Part shown: positions 11,386 to 22,055 of the stretch, in pieces
Position numbering within the stretch: the stretch's first letter is position 1
Layout of the letters: each line of letters begins with the position of its first letter
DNA from: Dama dama
Lineage: Eukaryota; Chordata; Mammalia; Artiodactyla; Cervidae
Length of the DNA: 64,000 nucleotides
Assembly: GCF_033118175.1 (NCBI RefSeq)
Contig: NC_083689.1
Location: 28,006,501-28,070,500, forward strand
Direction of reading: 5' to 3'
The notes under the pieces: model-generated
The model's database searches: none
Told to the model about the DNA's origin: nothing
What the model saw: only the letters and a program-made list of their open reading frames with translations
Position numbers and translations under genes: made by a program

Positions 11386-12305
11386 ATCTTATTCTGTTTA
11401 GGCTACTATAACAAAATTCCACAGACTGGGTGGCTTAGAAAAAAAAAACCAATTTTTTTTTCTCATATTTTTGGAGGTTGGAGGTCCAAGATCAGAGTGC
11501 AGGTATGGTTGATTGCACAAGAGTCATCTTTCAAACTGCCTTCTCTTTGTACCTTCCCATGGTGGAAGGGGTAAGGGAACTCTGTAGGGTCCCTTTCAGT
11601 TCAGTTCAGTTCAGTCGCTCAGTTGTGTCCGACTCTTTGTGACCCCATGAATCACAGCACGCCAGGCCTCCCTGTCCATTACCAACTCCCGGAGTTTACT
11701 CAAACCCATGCCCATCAAATCGGTGATGCCATCCAGCCATCTCATCCTCCGTCATCCCCTTCTCCTCCTGCCCCCAATCCCTCCCAGCATCAGGGTCTTT
11801 TCAAATGAGTCAACTCTTTGCATGAGGTGGCCAAAGTATTGGAGTTTCAGTTTCAGCATCAGTCCTTCCAATGAACACCCAGGACTGATCTTTAGGAAGG
11901 ACTGGTTGGATCTCCTTGCAGTCCAAGGGACTCTCAAGAGTCTTCTCCAACACCATAGTTCAAAAGCATCAATTCTTCAGCGCTCAGCTTTCTTCACAGT
12001 CCAACTCTCACATCCATATATGACCACTGGAAAAACCACAGCCTTGACCAGATGGACCTTTGCTGACAAAGTAATGTCTCTGCTTTTTAATATGCTATCT
12101 AGGTTGGTCATAACTTTCCTTCCAAGGAGTAAGCGTCTTTTAATTTTATGGCTGCAATTTCATAAGGTCACTAATCCCATTCATGAGGGCCCTACCCTCA
12201 TGACCTGATCACCTCCCCAAAGCGCCACCTACTAATACCATCACCTTTGGGAATGATGTTTCAACACAGGATTTGGGGCAGGACACAAACATTTAGACAT
12301 TAGCA
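11386..12305 (-). mobile_element. MLT1-type MaLR solo LTR, split by BovB
   Basis: ERVL-MaLR LTR in antisense. The left part (11386-11598) shows 'GGCTACTATAACAAAATTCC' and 'CAGACTGGGTGGCTTA'; the right part (12158-12305) shows 'CACTAATCCCATTCATGAGG', 'TAATACCATCACCTTTGGG' and 'GACACAAACATTTAGAC'. A BovB copy interrupts it. No internal retroviral sequence is present, so this is a solo LTR. Confidence 0.85.
11599..12157 (-). mobile_element. BovB 3' part inside the MLT1 LTR
   Basis: Minus-strand BovB C-terminal coding region and 3' tail, starting with four CAGTT units. Readable minus-strand frame 11752-11937 covers part of the C-terminal domain; the rest is frameshifted. The two LTR halves join cleanly if it is removed, with a 5-bp repeat TTTCA (11594-11598 and 12158-12162) as the likely target-site duplication. 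Confidence 0.92.
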
Positions 12306-12570
12306 CTATGTTTTGTTTCTGCTGGTGGCTTTTAGTCGTGCTGTCTTATCTCTTCATTTGTCTGGTTATGTTCCTTTGCATGATTCAGATATCTGTTTGA
12401 AAAGTCAGTTCAAGAAATAACTTGAGACCTAACCTGTTACTTTGTTGGAACTTGAAATCTGGGATTGCCTCACTCCAGTTTGAGGTACTGAGGGTAACTG
12501 AACTTGCACTGTAGTCTCGAGAGGGGCTTTTCTACACAGAGATCACTCCCACCCTAGGGTGGGACTCTTT

Positions 12571-13201
12571 GCAGTGAGAGTTCCTCCAACTCCTCCTCTT
12601 TTGGAGGTTCCTGGGCTGTAATCCCCATCTGCTAGTCTACTCCAGAGTGCTTATTTCACCTCTGAGTATCTTGACTCTCCTGACCTGAGTGGTAAATACT
12701 TGGAGATTGGGGGAAAAAAAAACCAAAACAAGTCCCAGGCTCACCCCAGTGGGGCTCTATCTTGTCCCAGACTTTGGCTGGGTCAATTTAACTCTTTTCC
12801 ACTCTCCAGTATTTTTACATCATGTGATTTCACTCACAGGTTTTTCATCCACAGGTTTTCTAGTTTTTCTCATGACACTTTGGGTCCAAATAATCATTTG
12901 GACCCAAGCGTTACTGGTAACATTTTAAATTACTCTTCTGTTGTTCAGATACCATTTGTGATCTCCCTACTTTGATCCACTTTAAATTTGTATTATAAAA
13001 CAAATCTCCAGTGTCAATGAAAGGCATTTTCACAGACAATACATAAAATATCTTCATTTGTAAAACTGTGATTAATAAATAGTGAATGCATTTTCATGAA
13101 AATAGGTTGCATTTCTAATAGACTACCCAGAAAATTTGTTAATTAAAAGGTATCTTTTTTGTATTTTCAACAATTCTATGAATCATTTGGGAACACATTA
13201 T
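12571..13201. other. Unique DNA, no gene seen
   Basis: Two overlapping + frames (12689-12928 and 12700-12975) have no family I recognise. Nothing else stands out. Confidence 0.5.
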
Positions 13202-13780
13202 CAGCCATGAAATTAAAAGACGCTTACTCCTTGGAAGGAAAGTTATGACCAACCTAGACAGCATATTAAAAAGCAGAGACATTACTTTGCCAACAAAGGT
13301 CCATCTAGTCAAGGCTATGGTTTTTCCAGCGGTCATGTATGGATGTGAGATTTGGACTGTGAAGAAAGCTGAGAACCAAAGAATTGATGCTCTTGAACTG
13401 TGGTGTTGGAGAAGACTCTTGAGAGTCCCTTGAACTGCAAGGAGATCCAACCAGTCCATCCTGAAGGAGGTAAGTCCTGGGTGTTCACTGGAAGGACTGA
13501 TGCTGAAGCTGAAGCTCCAATACTTTGGCCACCTCATGCGAAGAGTTGACTCGTTGGAAAAGACCCTGATACTGGGACAGATTGGGGGCAGGAGAAGAAG
13601 GGGACGACAGAGGATGAGATGTCTGGATGGCATCACCGATTTGATGGGCATTTGATGGGCATTTGATGGAGTCTGAGTAAACTCCAGGAGTTGGTGATGG
13701 ACAGGGAGGCCTGGCGTCCTGCGATTCATGGGGTCGCAGAGTCGGACACGACTGAGCGACTGAACTGAACTGAACTGAAC
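13202..13780 (+). mobile_element. BovB 3' part, sense
   Basis: Sense-strand BovB from the 'GAAATTAAAAGACGCTTACT' block to the CTGAA-repeated tail. The + frame 13245-13433 reads the C-terminal domain and then stops. An 11-bp unit (TTGATGGGCAT) is duplicated at 13640-13668 within the element. The 196-codon minus frame at 13139-13729 is an antisense shadow. Confidence 0.93.
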
Positions 13781-13894
13781 CAGATATGAAATTCCTGGTC
13801 TCTTTCATTAACAAGGTTATATATTTGTAGCAATATAAACAGCAAAACCCCCCACTTCCTTCTCTGATTAATCACACAAAAGTAACTTTACATA

Positions 13895-13985
13895 TATGGA
13901 GCCCTATTTGTACACCAGGCATCAACAGCACTTTTACATGTATTATATCATTTGATCCCTGACACAAATTTGAGCTATCTGAATT
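13895..13985 (-). repeat. MIR core fragment
   Basis: Antisense MIR: 'ACACCAGGCATCAACAGCAC' followed by the 'TTTTACATGTATTATATCAT' and 'TTTGATCCCTGACACAA' segments in the expected order. Confidence 0.65.
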
Positions 13986-14982
13986 ATGAACTGTGGAAAT
14001 AGGTAAGAAAATCAATACTGAAAATTTCCAGATATAGCTGTTGTTTAAAATCATAACTTTCTTGGCTCCTCTCTTGTTTCATTTCATTTTTGTTCAAGTC
14101 AATCACATGCCACCTAGTGATATCATAAGGAACTGCAAGTTATTATTTATTGATAACTATAAAACATTTTCCTACAGTAGACACTTTTCCTTCAACAACT
14201 TTCTCTTTCATCTATCTTTTCCTCTCCCTCTCCCCTTCCTCCCCCTCTTCCTTAATGCTGAAAGTCAGTTAATTATATGGTAGCAATGTAGTACTTAACC
14301 ACTGATGCATGGTTGCCTCAGGCAACTGTAAAATAAGTTTGTGCTGCTAATTAATAGATAAAAATCTCTGTTTTCATGGTTATGTGAAGAAAAAAGGAAG
14401 TGAAAAGAAAAAAGTTCAAGAGAAAAGTTTAAGTAAATATATTAAATGTCAATTACAGTTAGATAAAATGCAAAAGGAAATTACTTTAAATATAATGTAT
14501 TTTAATCTTACTGTAGGTATAACACATAGTTATACACCTTGTGTTGCCTTCCTGTACCTTCAAGAAATGCTAATTATTAAAACATTCTTAAGTCTAAAAT
14601 TTCTCTCAAAGGAATAGAAAAGCCTTAATTTATTTTAATATCTTCAACCACAGTTTCAGAAATTAGCTGCCTTATCTATATCTTCATATTTATTGATATA
14701 AAAAACCTTATATATCTGATCATGGATTGAGAGGGAAAAAATGCTGTAATTGCAAAGTCCATTAAATGAAGTAACGGACTTGCTACATGCTTTTTTCATA
14801 TATTCCATGTTGACTCTACTTGAAAATAAATTTATTTTACACTGAGCCAGGTCACTTATCATGTTATGCAAAGTAAGTTAGGACAAGAATTAGTATTGTG
14901 TGCTCAGTGATTAAACAGACTATACTAGTAACCACAGGAGCACAGAATCTTCAATTGCCTTCTAAACAAAAATAGTACTGTC
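13986..14982. other. Unique AT-rich DNA, no gene seen
   Basis: Contains a pyrimidine-rich patch at 14205-14255 and a purine-rich patch at 14385-14430. Frames at 14041-14283, 14384-14617 and 14656-14871 look like chance in AT-rich sequence. Confidence 0.5.
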
Positions 14983-14999
14983 TTTATGACATGTTTACA

Positions 15000-15119
15000 G
15001 AAGGAAATGGCAACCCTCTCCATTATTCTTGTCTGGAGAATTCCATGGACAGAAAAGCCTGGCAGACTACAGCCCATGGAGTTGCAAAGAGTCAGATACA
15101 ACTAAGTGACTATCACTCA
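15000..15119 (+). mobile_element. Bov-A SINE monomer
   Basis: Body runs from 'AAGGAAATGGCAACCC' to 'GATACAACTAAGTGAC'. Flanks TTTATGACATGTTTACA (14983-14999) and TTTATGGCATATTACA (15120-15135) are an old target-site duplication with one indel and few substitutions. Confidence 0.85.
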
Positions 15120-15666
15120 TTTATGGCATATTACACATAAATGTAGTATAAGAAACTATGAGTGATAGCTTATTTGGGGAAGTACCCACAATATCTCTAC
15201 AACTTGCTAGCTAGACTTCCAGAATTTTTAACTTAGAAACTAAAATTTGGGAGAGGTGTGGTCCAGATGGCAGAGTAGGAAGTTCCTGACCTTACCTCCC
15301 CCCAGGCTCACCAAAATTTACAACAATTTACAGAACAACTACCAATAAGAAAGACATGAAACCCACAGAAAAGACTTTTCCACAACTGAAGACATAAAAA
15401 AGAAAGCATGAAAGCACAATGAAATAAGTAGGAGGGGTGGAAATGAGGTATAGTTAAGACCCATACCCCTGGGTAGGTGACCCACAATGGGAGGATAACC
15501 ACAATTTTAGAGGTTCTCCCCCAGGAACTTGGGGTCTGTTTTACATAAACCTCCCCAGACCAGCAGTCCTGCACTGGGATGAGCAGGGCCCAGAACACCT
15601 CCCTTTGAAGATAGTCAGGCTTGCACATGAACGAGTCGTAGGACGCAGGATGCAGACTCCAGTTTT

Positions 15667-15875
15667 TTTTTTTTTACTTTTTTTTTTCCCCCCTTTATTT
15701 ATTTATTTATTTTTTTCAGTGGGTTTTGTCATACATTGATATGAATCAGCCATAGATTTACACGTATTCCCCATCCCGATCCCCCCTCCCACCTCCCTCT
15801 CCACCCGATTCCTCTGGGTCTTCCCAGTGCACCAGGCCCGAGCACTTGTCTCATGCATCCCACCTGGGCTGGTGA
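15667..15875 (-). mobile_element. Ruminant L1 3' end nested in old L1
   Basis: Antisense T-rich tail (T, C and ATTT runs) followed by about 165 bp of ruminant L1 3' UTR. The perfect 15-bp target-site duplication GCAGACTCCAGTTTT (15652-15666 and 15876-15890) brackets it and shows the older L1 5' UTR continuing on both sides. Confidence 0.93.
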
Positions 15876-18362
15876 GCAGACTCCAGTTTTAAGGGCATGC
15901 ACAAAATCTCACTTGCTCCAAATCCCAGCACAGAGGCAATAAATTAAATGTTTCCTGGCCAGACCCACTTACAGCCTTGGAGAGCCTTTGAGAGGCAGGA
16001 GACAATTGGGGCCTCTCCCCTTAGGGACTTAGACACTGATGTCAGCCATTTGGGGGAGCACATTCTTTCATGAGGACACTGGTGCTGACAAGTGCCATTT
16101 TGGAGTCCTTCCTCTAGCCTATTAGGGCTGGGGCTTACCTGCCCACCAGCAGGTTGGCAGTGGTGCTGGGAACCCCCAGCTTACACAGCCAGTCATGTAG
16201 GGACTCAGCCCCACCTGCCAACAGGCTGGCACCAGCTCCGGGCCAGTCAGCCCACAGGCAACTACCTCAGGATTCAGCCCCACCCATCCGTGGGCTGACA
16301 CTGGTCCTGAGCCTAGACAGCCAACACACCAGGCAGGACCCAGCAACTGAGCAGGCCAGGGGTCACCACACCACCAGCACACATAGAAGTCAGCCACGCC
16401 ATAACAGAAGGAAGACCCACGTAGCCCACACAGGAACAACCCTAGGGCATATAGCTCTGGTGGCTAGAAGCAAGTGTGAGATTTGACCCCATAGGACATC
16501 TCCTACACAAGGCCACTATTTCAAGATTGGGAAACACAGACAACTTACTTAATACATTGAAATAAACACAGAAAGTTAAGCAAAATGAGGAGATAAAGGG
16601 AAATGTTCCAAATGAAGGACCAAAACAAAACCTCAGGAGAGGAACTAAATGAAGTAGAAATAAGCCATCAACCCAAGAAAGAGGTCAAGGTATTGATCGT
16701 AATGATGCTCAATGAACTCAGGAGAAGAATGGATGAACACAGTGGGAATTCTAGAGTTAGAAACACATAAGAGTTAGAGTTAGAAAATATAAAGATATTT
16801 TCTGAGAGTTAGAAAATATAAAGAACTGAACAGAGCTAAAGCATACAATAACAGAAATTTAAAAATACACTATAAAGAAATTGATCAATTATCTGGAAGA
16901 CAGAGTAGTGGAAAATTACCCAAGCTGAACATAAAAAAGCATGCTTCCCAACTCAATCTATGAGGCCATCATCACCCTGATAGCAAATCTAGACAAAAAC
17001 ACCACAAAAAAAAATGAAAGAAAATTATAGGTAAAAATTACAGATGAAGATAGTTATAAAAATCCTCAATGAAATATTACCAAACCAATTTCAACAGTGC
17101 ATTCATACTCATCAAGTGGAATTTATTCCAGGGATGCAAAGATGGTTCAATATCAACAAATTGATCATGTGATACATGTTAATAAATTGAAGAATAAAAA
17201 TCACATGATCACCTAAATAGATGCAAACAAGTATTTGACAAAATTCAAAATTCAACATTCATTTATGAAAACCATCAACAAAGTAGATATAGATATGTTA
17301 ACATAACAGAGGCCATGTATAACAACTACAGTCAACATCATATTCAGTGGTGAAAAACTGAAAGCTTTTCCTCTAAAATTAGGATTAAGACAAGGATGTC
17401 TGATCTCATCACTTTTATTCAACATAGGACAGAAGTTCTAGCCACAGCAATCAATCATGAAATAGAAGGAATTCAGAATGGAAAGGAAGAAGTAAAACTG
17501 TCACTCTTTGCAGATGACATGATACTATATATAGAAAATCCTAACTATGCCACCCAAAAGTGATTAGAATTAAGAAATGAATTCAGTAAAATTTCAGGAT
17601 AGAAAATTAATTTACGGAAACTTGTTGCATTTTTTTAACACCAACAATGAATGAGGTAGAGAAATTAAGGAAAGAATCACATTTACAATTGGATCAAAAA
17701 GAATAAAATACCTAGGAATAAATTTAACTAAGGAAGTAAAAGATATGTACTTGGGAAACTATTAGACACTGATGAAAGAAACTTAAGATGATACAAACTG
17801 ATGAAAAGACATACCATGTTCATGGACTGCAAGAATGAATATAGTTAAAATGACTATATTACCCAAGACAATCCAAAGATTCAATGCAACCTCCATAAGT
17901 AGGGCAGTCATAAGTAGGGCAAATAACTATAAAATTTGTATGGAAACACACAAGACCCTGAATAGCCAAACATTCATGAATAAAAGAGCAAAGCTGGAGG
18001 TATCATGCTTCCTGATTTCAAACTCTAATTCAAATCTGTAGTAATCAAAACAGTATGGTACTGGCACAGAAACAGACACATAGATGAATGGGCCAGAGTT
18101 AAACCCACTCTTATATGGGCTTAATCTATGAGAAAAGAGGCAAGGATATATAATGAGGAGAACACGACCTCTTCAGTAAATGGTATTGGAAAAACTCCTA
18201 GAAAAAGCGTATGCTCTTTGACCTTGGTCTTAGCAGTAATTTTATTTTTTGGATATATCTTTTCAGGCAAGAAGAAAAAAAGCAAAACTAAACAAATGAG
18301 AAACTACAAAACTAAAAAGTTTTTGCAACGTGAAGAAAACTATCAGGAAAACAAAAATGTAG

Positions 18363-18376
18363 CCCCCCCCCCCCCC
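18363..18376 (+). repeat. C14 homopolymer in L1 ORF2
   Basis: Fourteen consecutive C within the ORF2 remnant of the old L1. Unusual in this AT-rich window; could also be an assembly or sequencing artefact in length. Confidence 0.85.
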
Positions 18377-18904
18377 GAATTAGGGAAGATATTTACAAAT
18401 AATATATTTGATAAGGGGTTAATATCTAAAATATACAAAGAACTCATACAACTCAACATCAGGAAAACTCAAACAATCCAGTTAAAACAAGGACATATCT
18501 GAAAAGACATTTTCCCAAAGAAGACTTACAGATAGCCAACAGACACATCAAAATATGCTCAACATCACAAATCATTAGAGAAATTCAAGCCAAAACCACA
18601 CTGAGATGTCACCTGACACCTGTCAGATGACATCATCAAAATGACAACAAATAACAAATGCTGGAGAGGATGTGGAAAGAAAATCCTCATGCACTTTCAT
18701 GGGTATGTAAACTGGTATAGCCACCTTGGAAAATATGGAGGTTCATCAAAATATCTGAAATAGAACTGCCCTATGACCCAGCAATCCTACTTCAGAGTAT
18801 TTACCTGAAGAAAACAAAAATCTAACTCAAAAAGATACAGGCATCCCAAAGTTCATGGCAGCATTACTTAATAAAACAATAGCCAAGATATGGAAACAAC
18901 TTAA

Positions 18905-19206
18905 AAAAGAAAAAAGGTCACTCAGTCATGTCTGACTTTCTGTGACCCTTTGTGACTCCAGGCCAGAATACTGGAGTGGGCAGCCTTTCCCTTCTCCAGG
19001 GGCTCTTCCCAACCCAGGGATCGAACCCAGGTCTCACGCATTGCAGATGGATTCTTTACCAGCTGAGCCACAAGGAAAGCCCAAGAATAGTGGAGTGGGT
19101 AGCCTATCCCTTCTCCAGGGAAATCTTCCCAACCCAGGAAGTGAACTGGGGTCTCCTGCATTGCAGGCGGATTCTTTACCAACTCAGATGTCAGGAAAGC
19201 TATCAG
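18905..19206 (-). mobile_element. Dimeric Bov-tA-type SINE
   Basis: Read on the minus strand: tRNA-like head, short body, second tRNA-like head, then full Bov-A body and A-rich tail. The two heads match 'TTTACCAGCTGAGCC' and 'TTTACCAACTCAGAT' on the + strand. A perfect 13-bp target-site duplication GGAAACAACTTAA (18892-18904 and 19207-19219) lies in the L1 3' region. The same dimer layout recurs at 47394-47660. Confidence 0.9.
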
Positions 19207-19254
19207 GGAAACAACTTAAGTGTCCATCAATAGGCAAATGGATAAGGAAAACAT

Positions 19255-19345
19255 TACATATATATACACACACACACACATATACATACAGACATACACA
19301 TACATATATGCACACATACCTGTATATACATACATACAGATATAT
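19255..19345 (+). repeat. CA/TA-rich simple repeat in L1
   Basis: Imperfect (CA)n, (TACA)n and TATA runs inside the L1 3' end, giving several overlapping low-complexity frames (19220-19456) that are not genes. Confidence 0.85.
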
Positions 19346-19620
19346 AAACACAATGGATATTACTCAGCCATAAAAAGCTTTCCACTTGGGACAACATGTA
19401 TAGACCTAGAGCGTATTATGCTGAAAGAAATAAGTCAGACAGAGAAAGTTATGTAGCACATGATCTCACTTATATGTGGAATCTACAAAGCAAAACAAAC
19501 CAACCACAACACAGAGACTCAGATACAAATGTGTAGTTGCCAGAAAAGAGAGGGCTGAATAGTAGATGAAATATAGGGGATTTAGAGGTACAAATCTCCA
19601 ATTTATAATGTAAGTAACTT

Positions 19621-19829
19621 GTGTGTGTGCATGTTCAGTCACTTCAGGCACGTCCAACTCTTTGCAACTCTACGGACCATGGCGCACTAGGCTTCTCTGT
19701 CTATGGGATTTTCCCAGCAAGAATACTGGAGTGGGTGGCCAGTCTCTCCTCCAGGGAATCTTCCCAACCCAGGGATTGAACCTGCATCTCCTGCATTGCA
19801 GGTGGATTCTTTATCTGCTTCACAAGGAT
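19621..19829 (-). mobile_element. Bov-tA SINE in L1 3' UTR
   Basis: TG-rich left edge (SINE tail), Bov-A body, then a tRNA-derived head ending 'TTTATCTGCTTCACAAGG'. L1 3' UTR sequence resumes to its right. Flanks TAAGTAACT and ATAACTAAC may be a decayed duplication. Confidence 0.88.
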
Positions 19830-20008
19830 ATAACTAACATACAGCATTAAAAATAAGTTCAATAGTATTGTAATAACCTTGTATTGCGGCAAATAATTAT
19901 TAGACTTTTCATGATGATCACTTCATAATATGTGCAAATATAAAATCATTATGTAGCATATCTGAAATTAACATAATATTGTATGTCAGCTGTATTTCAA
20001 TTAAAAAA

Positions 20009-21645
20009 TTAAGTTTTGGGCTGTACAGTTATGAAAAGGAGGCTAATGTAAATAAGTCTGGAAGTAGTAAGCTCATTTCGTTTATGTACAGTATGGATGA
20101 ATGCTTCCCCGCCTGTATCACAATCTCTACTAATGTTTCATTTCATAGCCATCCCGGAGTCTGAAATCAGAGAAAATGAAGGACATGGTAAAGAGGAGAA
20201 AACACACAAAACCTGATGCCAGGAAAAAATTTTGCCCACTTGACATTTCTTTGGGTGAACTTTATCCCTCTTGCATAATTTAGAATTGAAACCCATGCCA
20301 AAGCTTCCATCACTTACTTTCAGGCTTGTCCTAGACGAAGGGAGTGCTGCAGACAAAAGCCAGCCTCTATCTACAAGCTGAGTGACAGAAAGAGTGGGGA
20401 GTTGCTAACTTCTGTGGCAGCTTTCATGGTAGGGCAGATGTGAGGAGAATGGTAACATCATAGAACCACACACCATCCTAGATATGCATGCTCTTACCAC
20501 AGATCCTGCCTTTAAAATAATATGACTGGGTCACTTAAGGCACTCTTCCCAGAATAACGACCCATAGCAACCTTTAAAAGAAGTATTATATGTGTAGGAG
20601 ACCAGGAAGAGAGAAGTAGATCTAAATCTGACAATAAGAGGAAAGATATATTAACACCAAGTATATGACACTGTCCACAAAATTCCACATAAAGCCAGTT
20701 TCCATAAAATTTTTCTTTTTACAATTAGCTCCAGCTGTCTCTATGAGGCTGAGCAACAGTTTATGTGAACAACAGATACTTTATACTAATAAACATGCAT
20801 AAACTTCAAAAGATGTTCAGCCTACAAGAGACATTAGTAAAAATATTATGCTAATTTAATTAAGAATGGGGAAATAATTCCTTAATAAATATTTTTAAAG
20901 ACTATATTATATGAAAAGGAAATTACTTAAATTATACACATTATAAAATTTGTGGTGTTTCCATAAAATCAAAACTTTTCTAAGCCTACTTATTATCTGT
21001 CTTGCATACACATAGACATCATACACACATACTTCCTTTTTTCATCTTGAGTTTTATTCTAAATAAGCAGGCTTCCCAAGCTTGGTCTTGATGCCAAAAT
21101 GAACCCCTTTCTTTCGTTGATTGAGATCTGGCTCAACAGCCAATGTTTCCCGCTGGGTCCTTACAGAGGGTGTATTCATATTTTATCCTAATTTATTCAT
21201 CATCAAACATCAAACCTTTGGAAGATAAAACAAAGACCCAGTGAACAATGCAGGGAAAACTCACTGGTTTGTTTTCATCTTTGCTCTCAGATGAAAGAAC
21301 TCTTCAGTAGCACTGCCCACCCGACCAGCACATCATGCAGGTAATTGGGGGAAGGGGGCGGGTGGAATGACAGCCTGGGCCAAATCAACCTTCTGCATCC
21401 ACTGCTGCACACAATAACCTTCAACATCAAAAGTATCTAATGAGAACTTGAGAATCCAGGGCCATTATATTAGTTGACCCAATCTTGTAATTAAGTAGCA
21501 AAAATCCCCAAGCTTTTCCTGAACATTTACAAGTTACATAGGGAGGTCTCCACACAAGCAAAACAAAAGACCTTAGTCATAATTTCCTTCTCAGAGGAAA
21601 GCTTTAATGATGCCTCTGGACAAGCACCAGATTTTCAGTATCAAA
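20009..21645. other. Unique DNA with one splice-bounded candidate
   Basis: No gene is established. The region 21050-21430 is less AT-rich than its surroundings and holds a 50-bp stretch with exon-like borders (described separately). Minus frame 20138-20356 has no recognisable family. Confidence 0.45.
21291..21340 (+). other. Candidate 50-bp exon (weak)
   Basis: Preceded by a pyrimidine-rich tract ending 'TTTGCTCTCAG' and followed by a strong donor 'CAG|GTAATTGG'. The interval begins with ATG and is open for 16 codons plus 2 bases (starts M-K-E-L-F-S-S-T). No neighbouring exon on either side can be identified, so a chance pairing of splice-like signals is quite possible. Confidence 0.2.
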
Positions 21646-21649
21646 AATC

Positions 21650-22055
21650 CCAGTTTTTGTGTTAGCTTTGCTGCTTTGAGATTGTGTGATACTGGGTAAA
21701 TCACATAATTATTATTTATAAAAAGGGATTTCACCTTCTTAAGGGTGTTTGAAAAGTCTTTCCTGGTGGCTCAGGTGGTAAAGAGTCTGCCTGCAATGCA
21801 GGAGACCTGGGTTCAATCACTCAGTCAGAGAAGATTCCCCTGGAGAAGGAAATGACAAGCCACTCCAGTATTCTTGCTGGGAAATCCCATGGAACCTGGC
21901 GGGCTACAGTCCATGGGGTCACAAGAGTTGGACACGACTTAGTGATTAACTGTCACTGCCAAGGGTGCTTGAATAGATGAAATCATAATGTGGAAGTTGC
22001 TTTATAAAATGTGAAGTATCTTACAAGTGCTCAGTATATCTGTTATTGTGACCAA
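21650..22055 (+). repeat. MIR SINE, split by Bov-tA
   Basis: The left part includes 'GAGATTGTGTGATACTGGG' and 'AAATCACATAATTATTATTT'; the right part, after the SINE, includes 'GCTTTATAAAATGTGAAG' and a terminal TTATTG. Together they give the MIR order. The insertion is bracketed by AAGGGTGTTTGAA and AAGGGTGCTTGAA. Confidence 0.7.
21754..21960 (+). mobile_element. Bov-tA SINE inside MIR
   Basis: tRNA-derived head ('CTGGTGGCTCAGGTGGTAAA', B-box-like 'GGTTCAATCAC'), Bov-A body and 'GACACGACTTAGTGA' end. Target-site duplication at 21741-21753 and 21961-21973, 13 bp with one mismatch. Confidence 0.92.

Larger units (their letters stand above)
10770..12570 (-). mobile_element. Ancient L1 3' region, interrupted host
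   Basis: The stretches 10770-11385 and 12306-12570 resemble antisense 3' regions of very old mammalian L1 ('CTCCTGATAATTTCAATTCTGG', 'TGTTTCTGCTGGTGGCTTTTAG', 'GAGACCTAAC'). The MLT1 LTR with its internal BovB sits between them. Assignment rests on remembered consensus phrases and is tentative. Confidence 0.4.
15250..20008 (+). mobile_element. Old L1, 5' start to 3' end, internally deleted
   Basis: Sense-strand L1. It starts with a 5' UTR-type 'CCAGATGGCAGAGTAGGAAG' block, runs through a GC-richer 5' UTR (to about 16490) and an ORF1 start region (16600-16930), then jumps near 16940-16970 straight to the ORF2 reverse transcriptase, so the rest of ORF1 and the endonuclease are missing. The RT box reads F-A-D-D at 17507-17518. 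ORF2 continues, broken by stops and a C14 run, to the 3' end 'TCAATTAAAAAATT'. Flanks CTAAAATTTGGG and TTAAGTTTTGGG could be a decayed target-site duplication. Three younger elements lie inside. All frames in it (16092-16486, 17835-18041, 18128-18502) are remnants. Confidence 0.85.

Noticed and set aside
13139..13729. 196-codon minus-strand frame
   Set aside because: Antisense shadow of the sense BovB at 13202-13780.
16092..16486. GC-richer overlapping frames on both strands suggesting an exon
   Set aside because: They lie in the 5' UTR of the old L1 and both strands are open, which reflects composition rather than coding.
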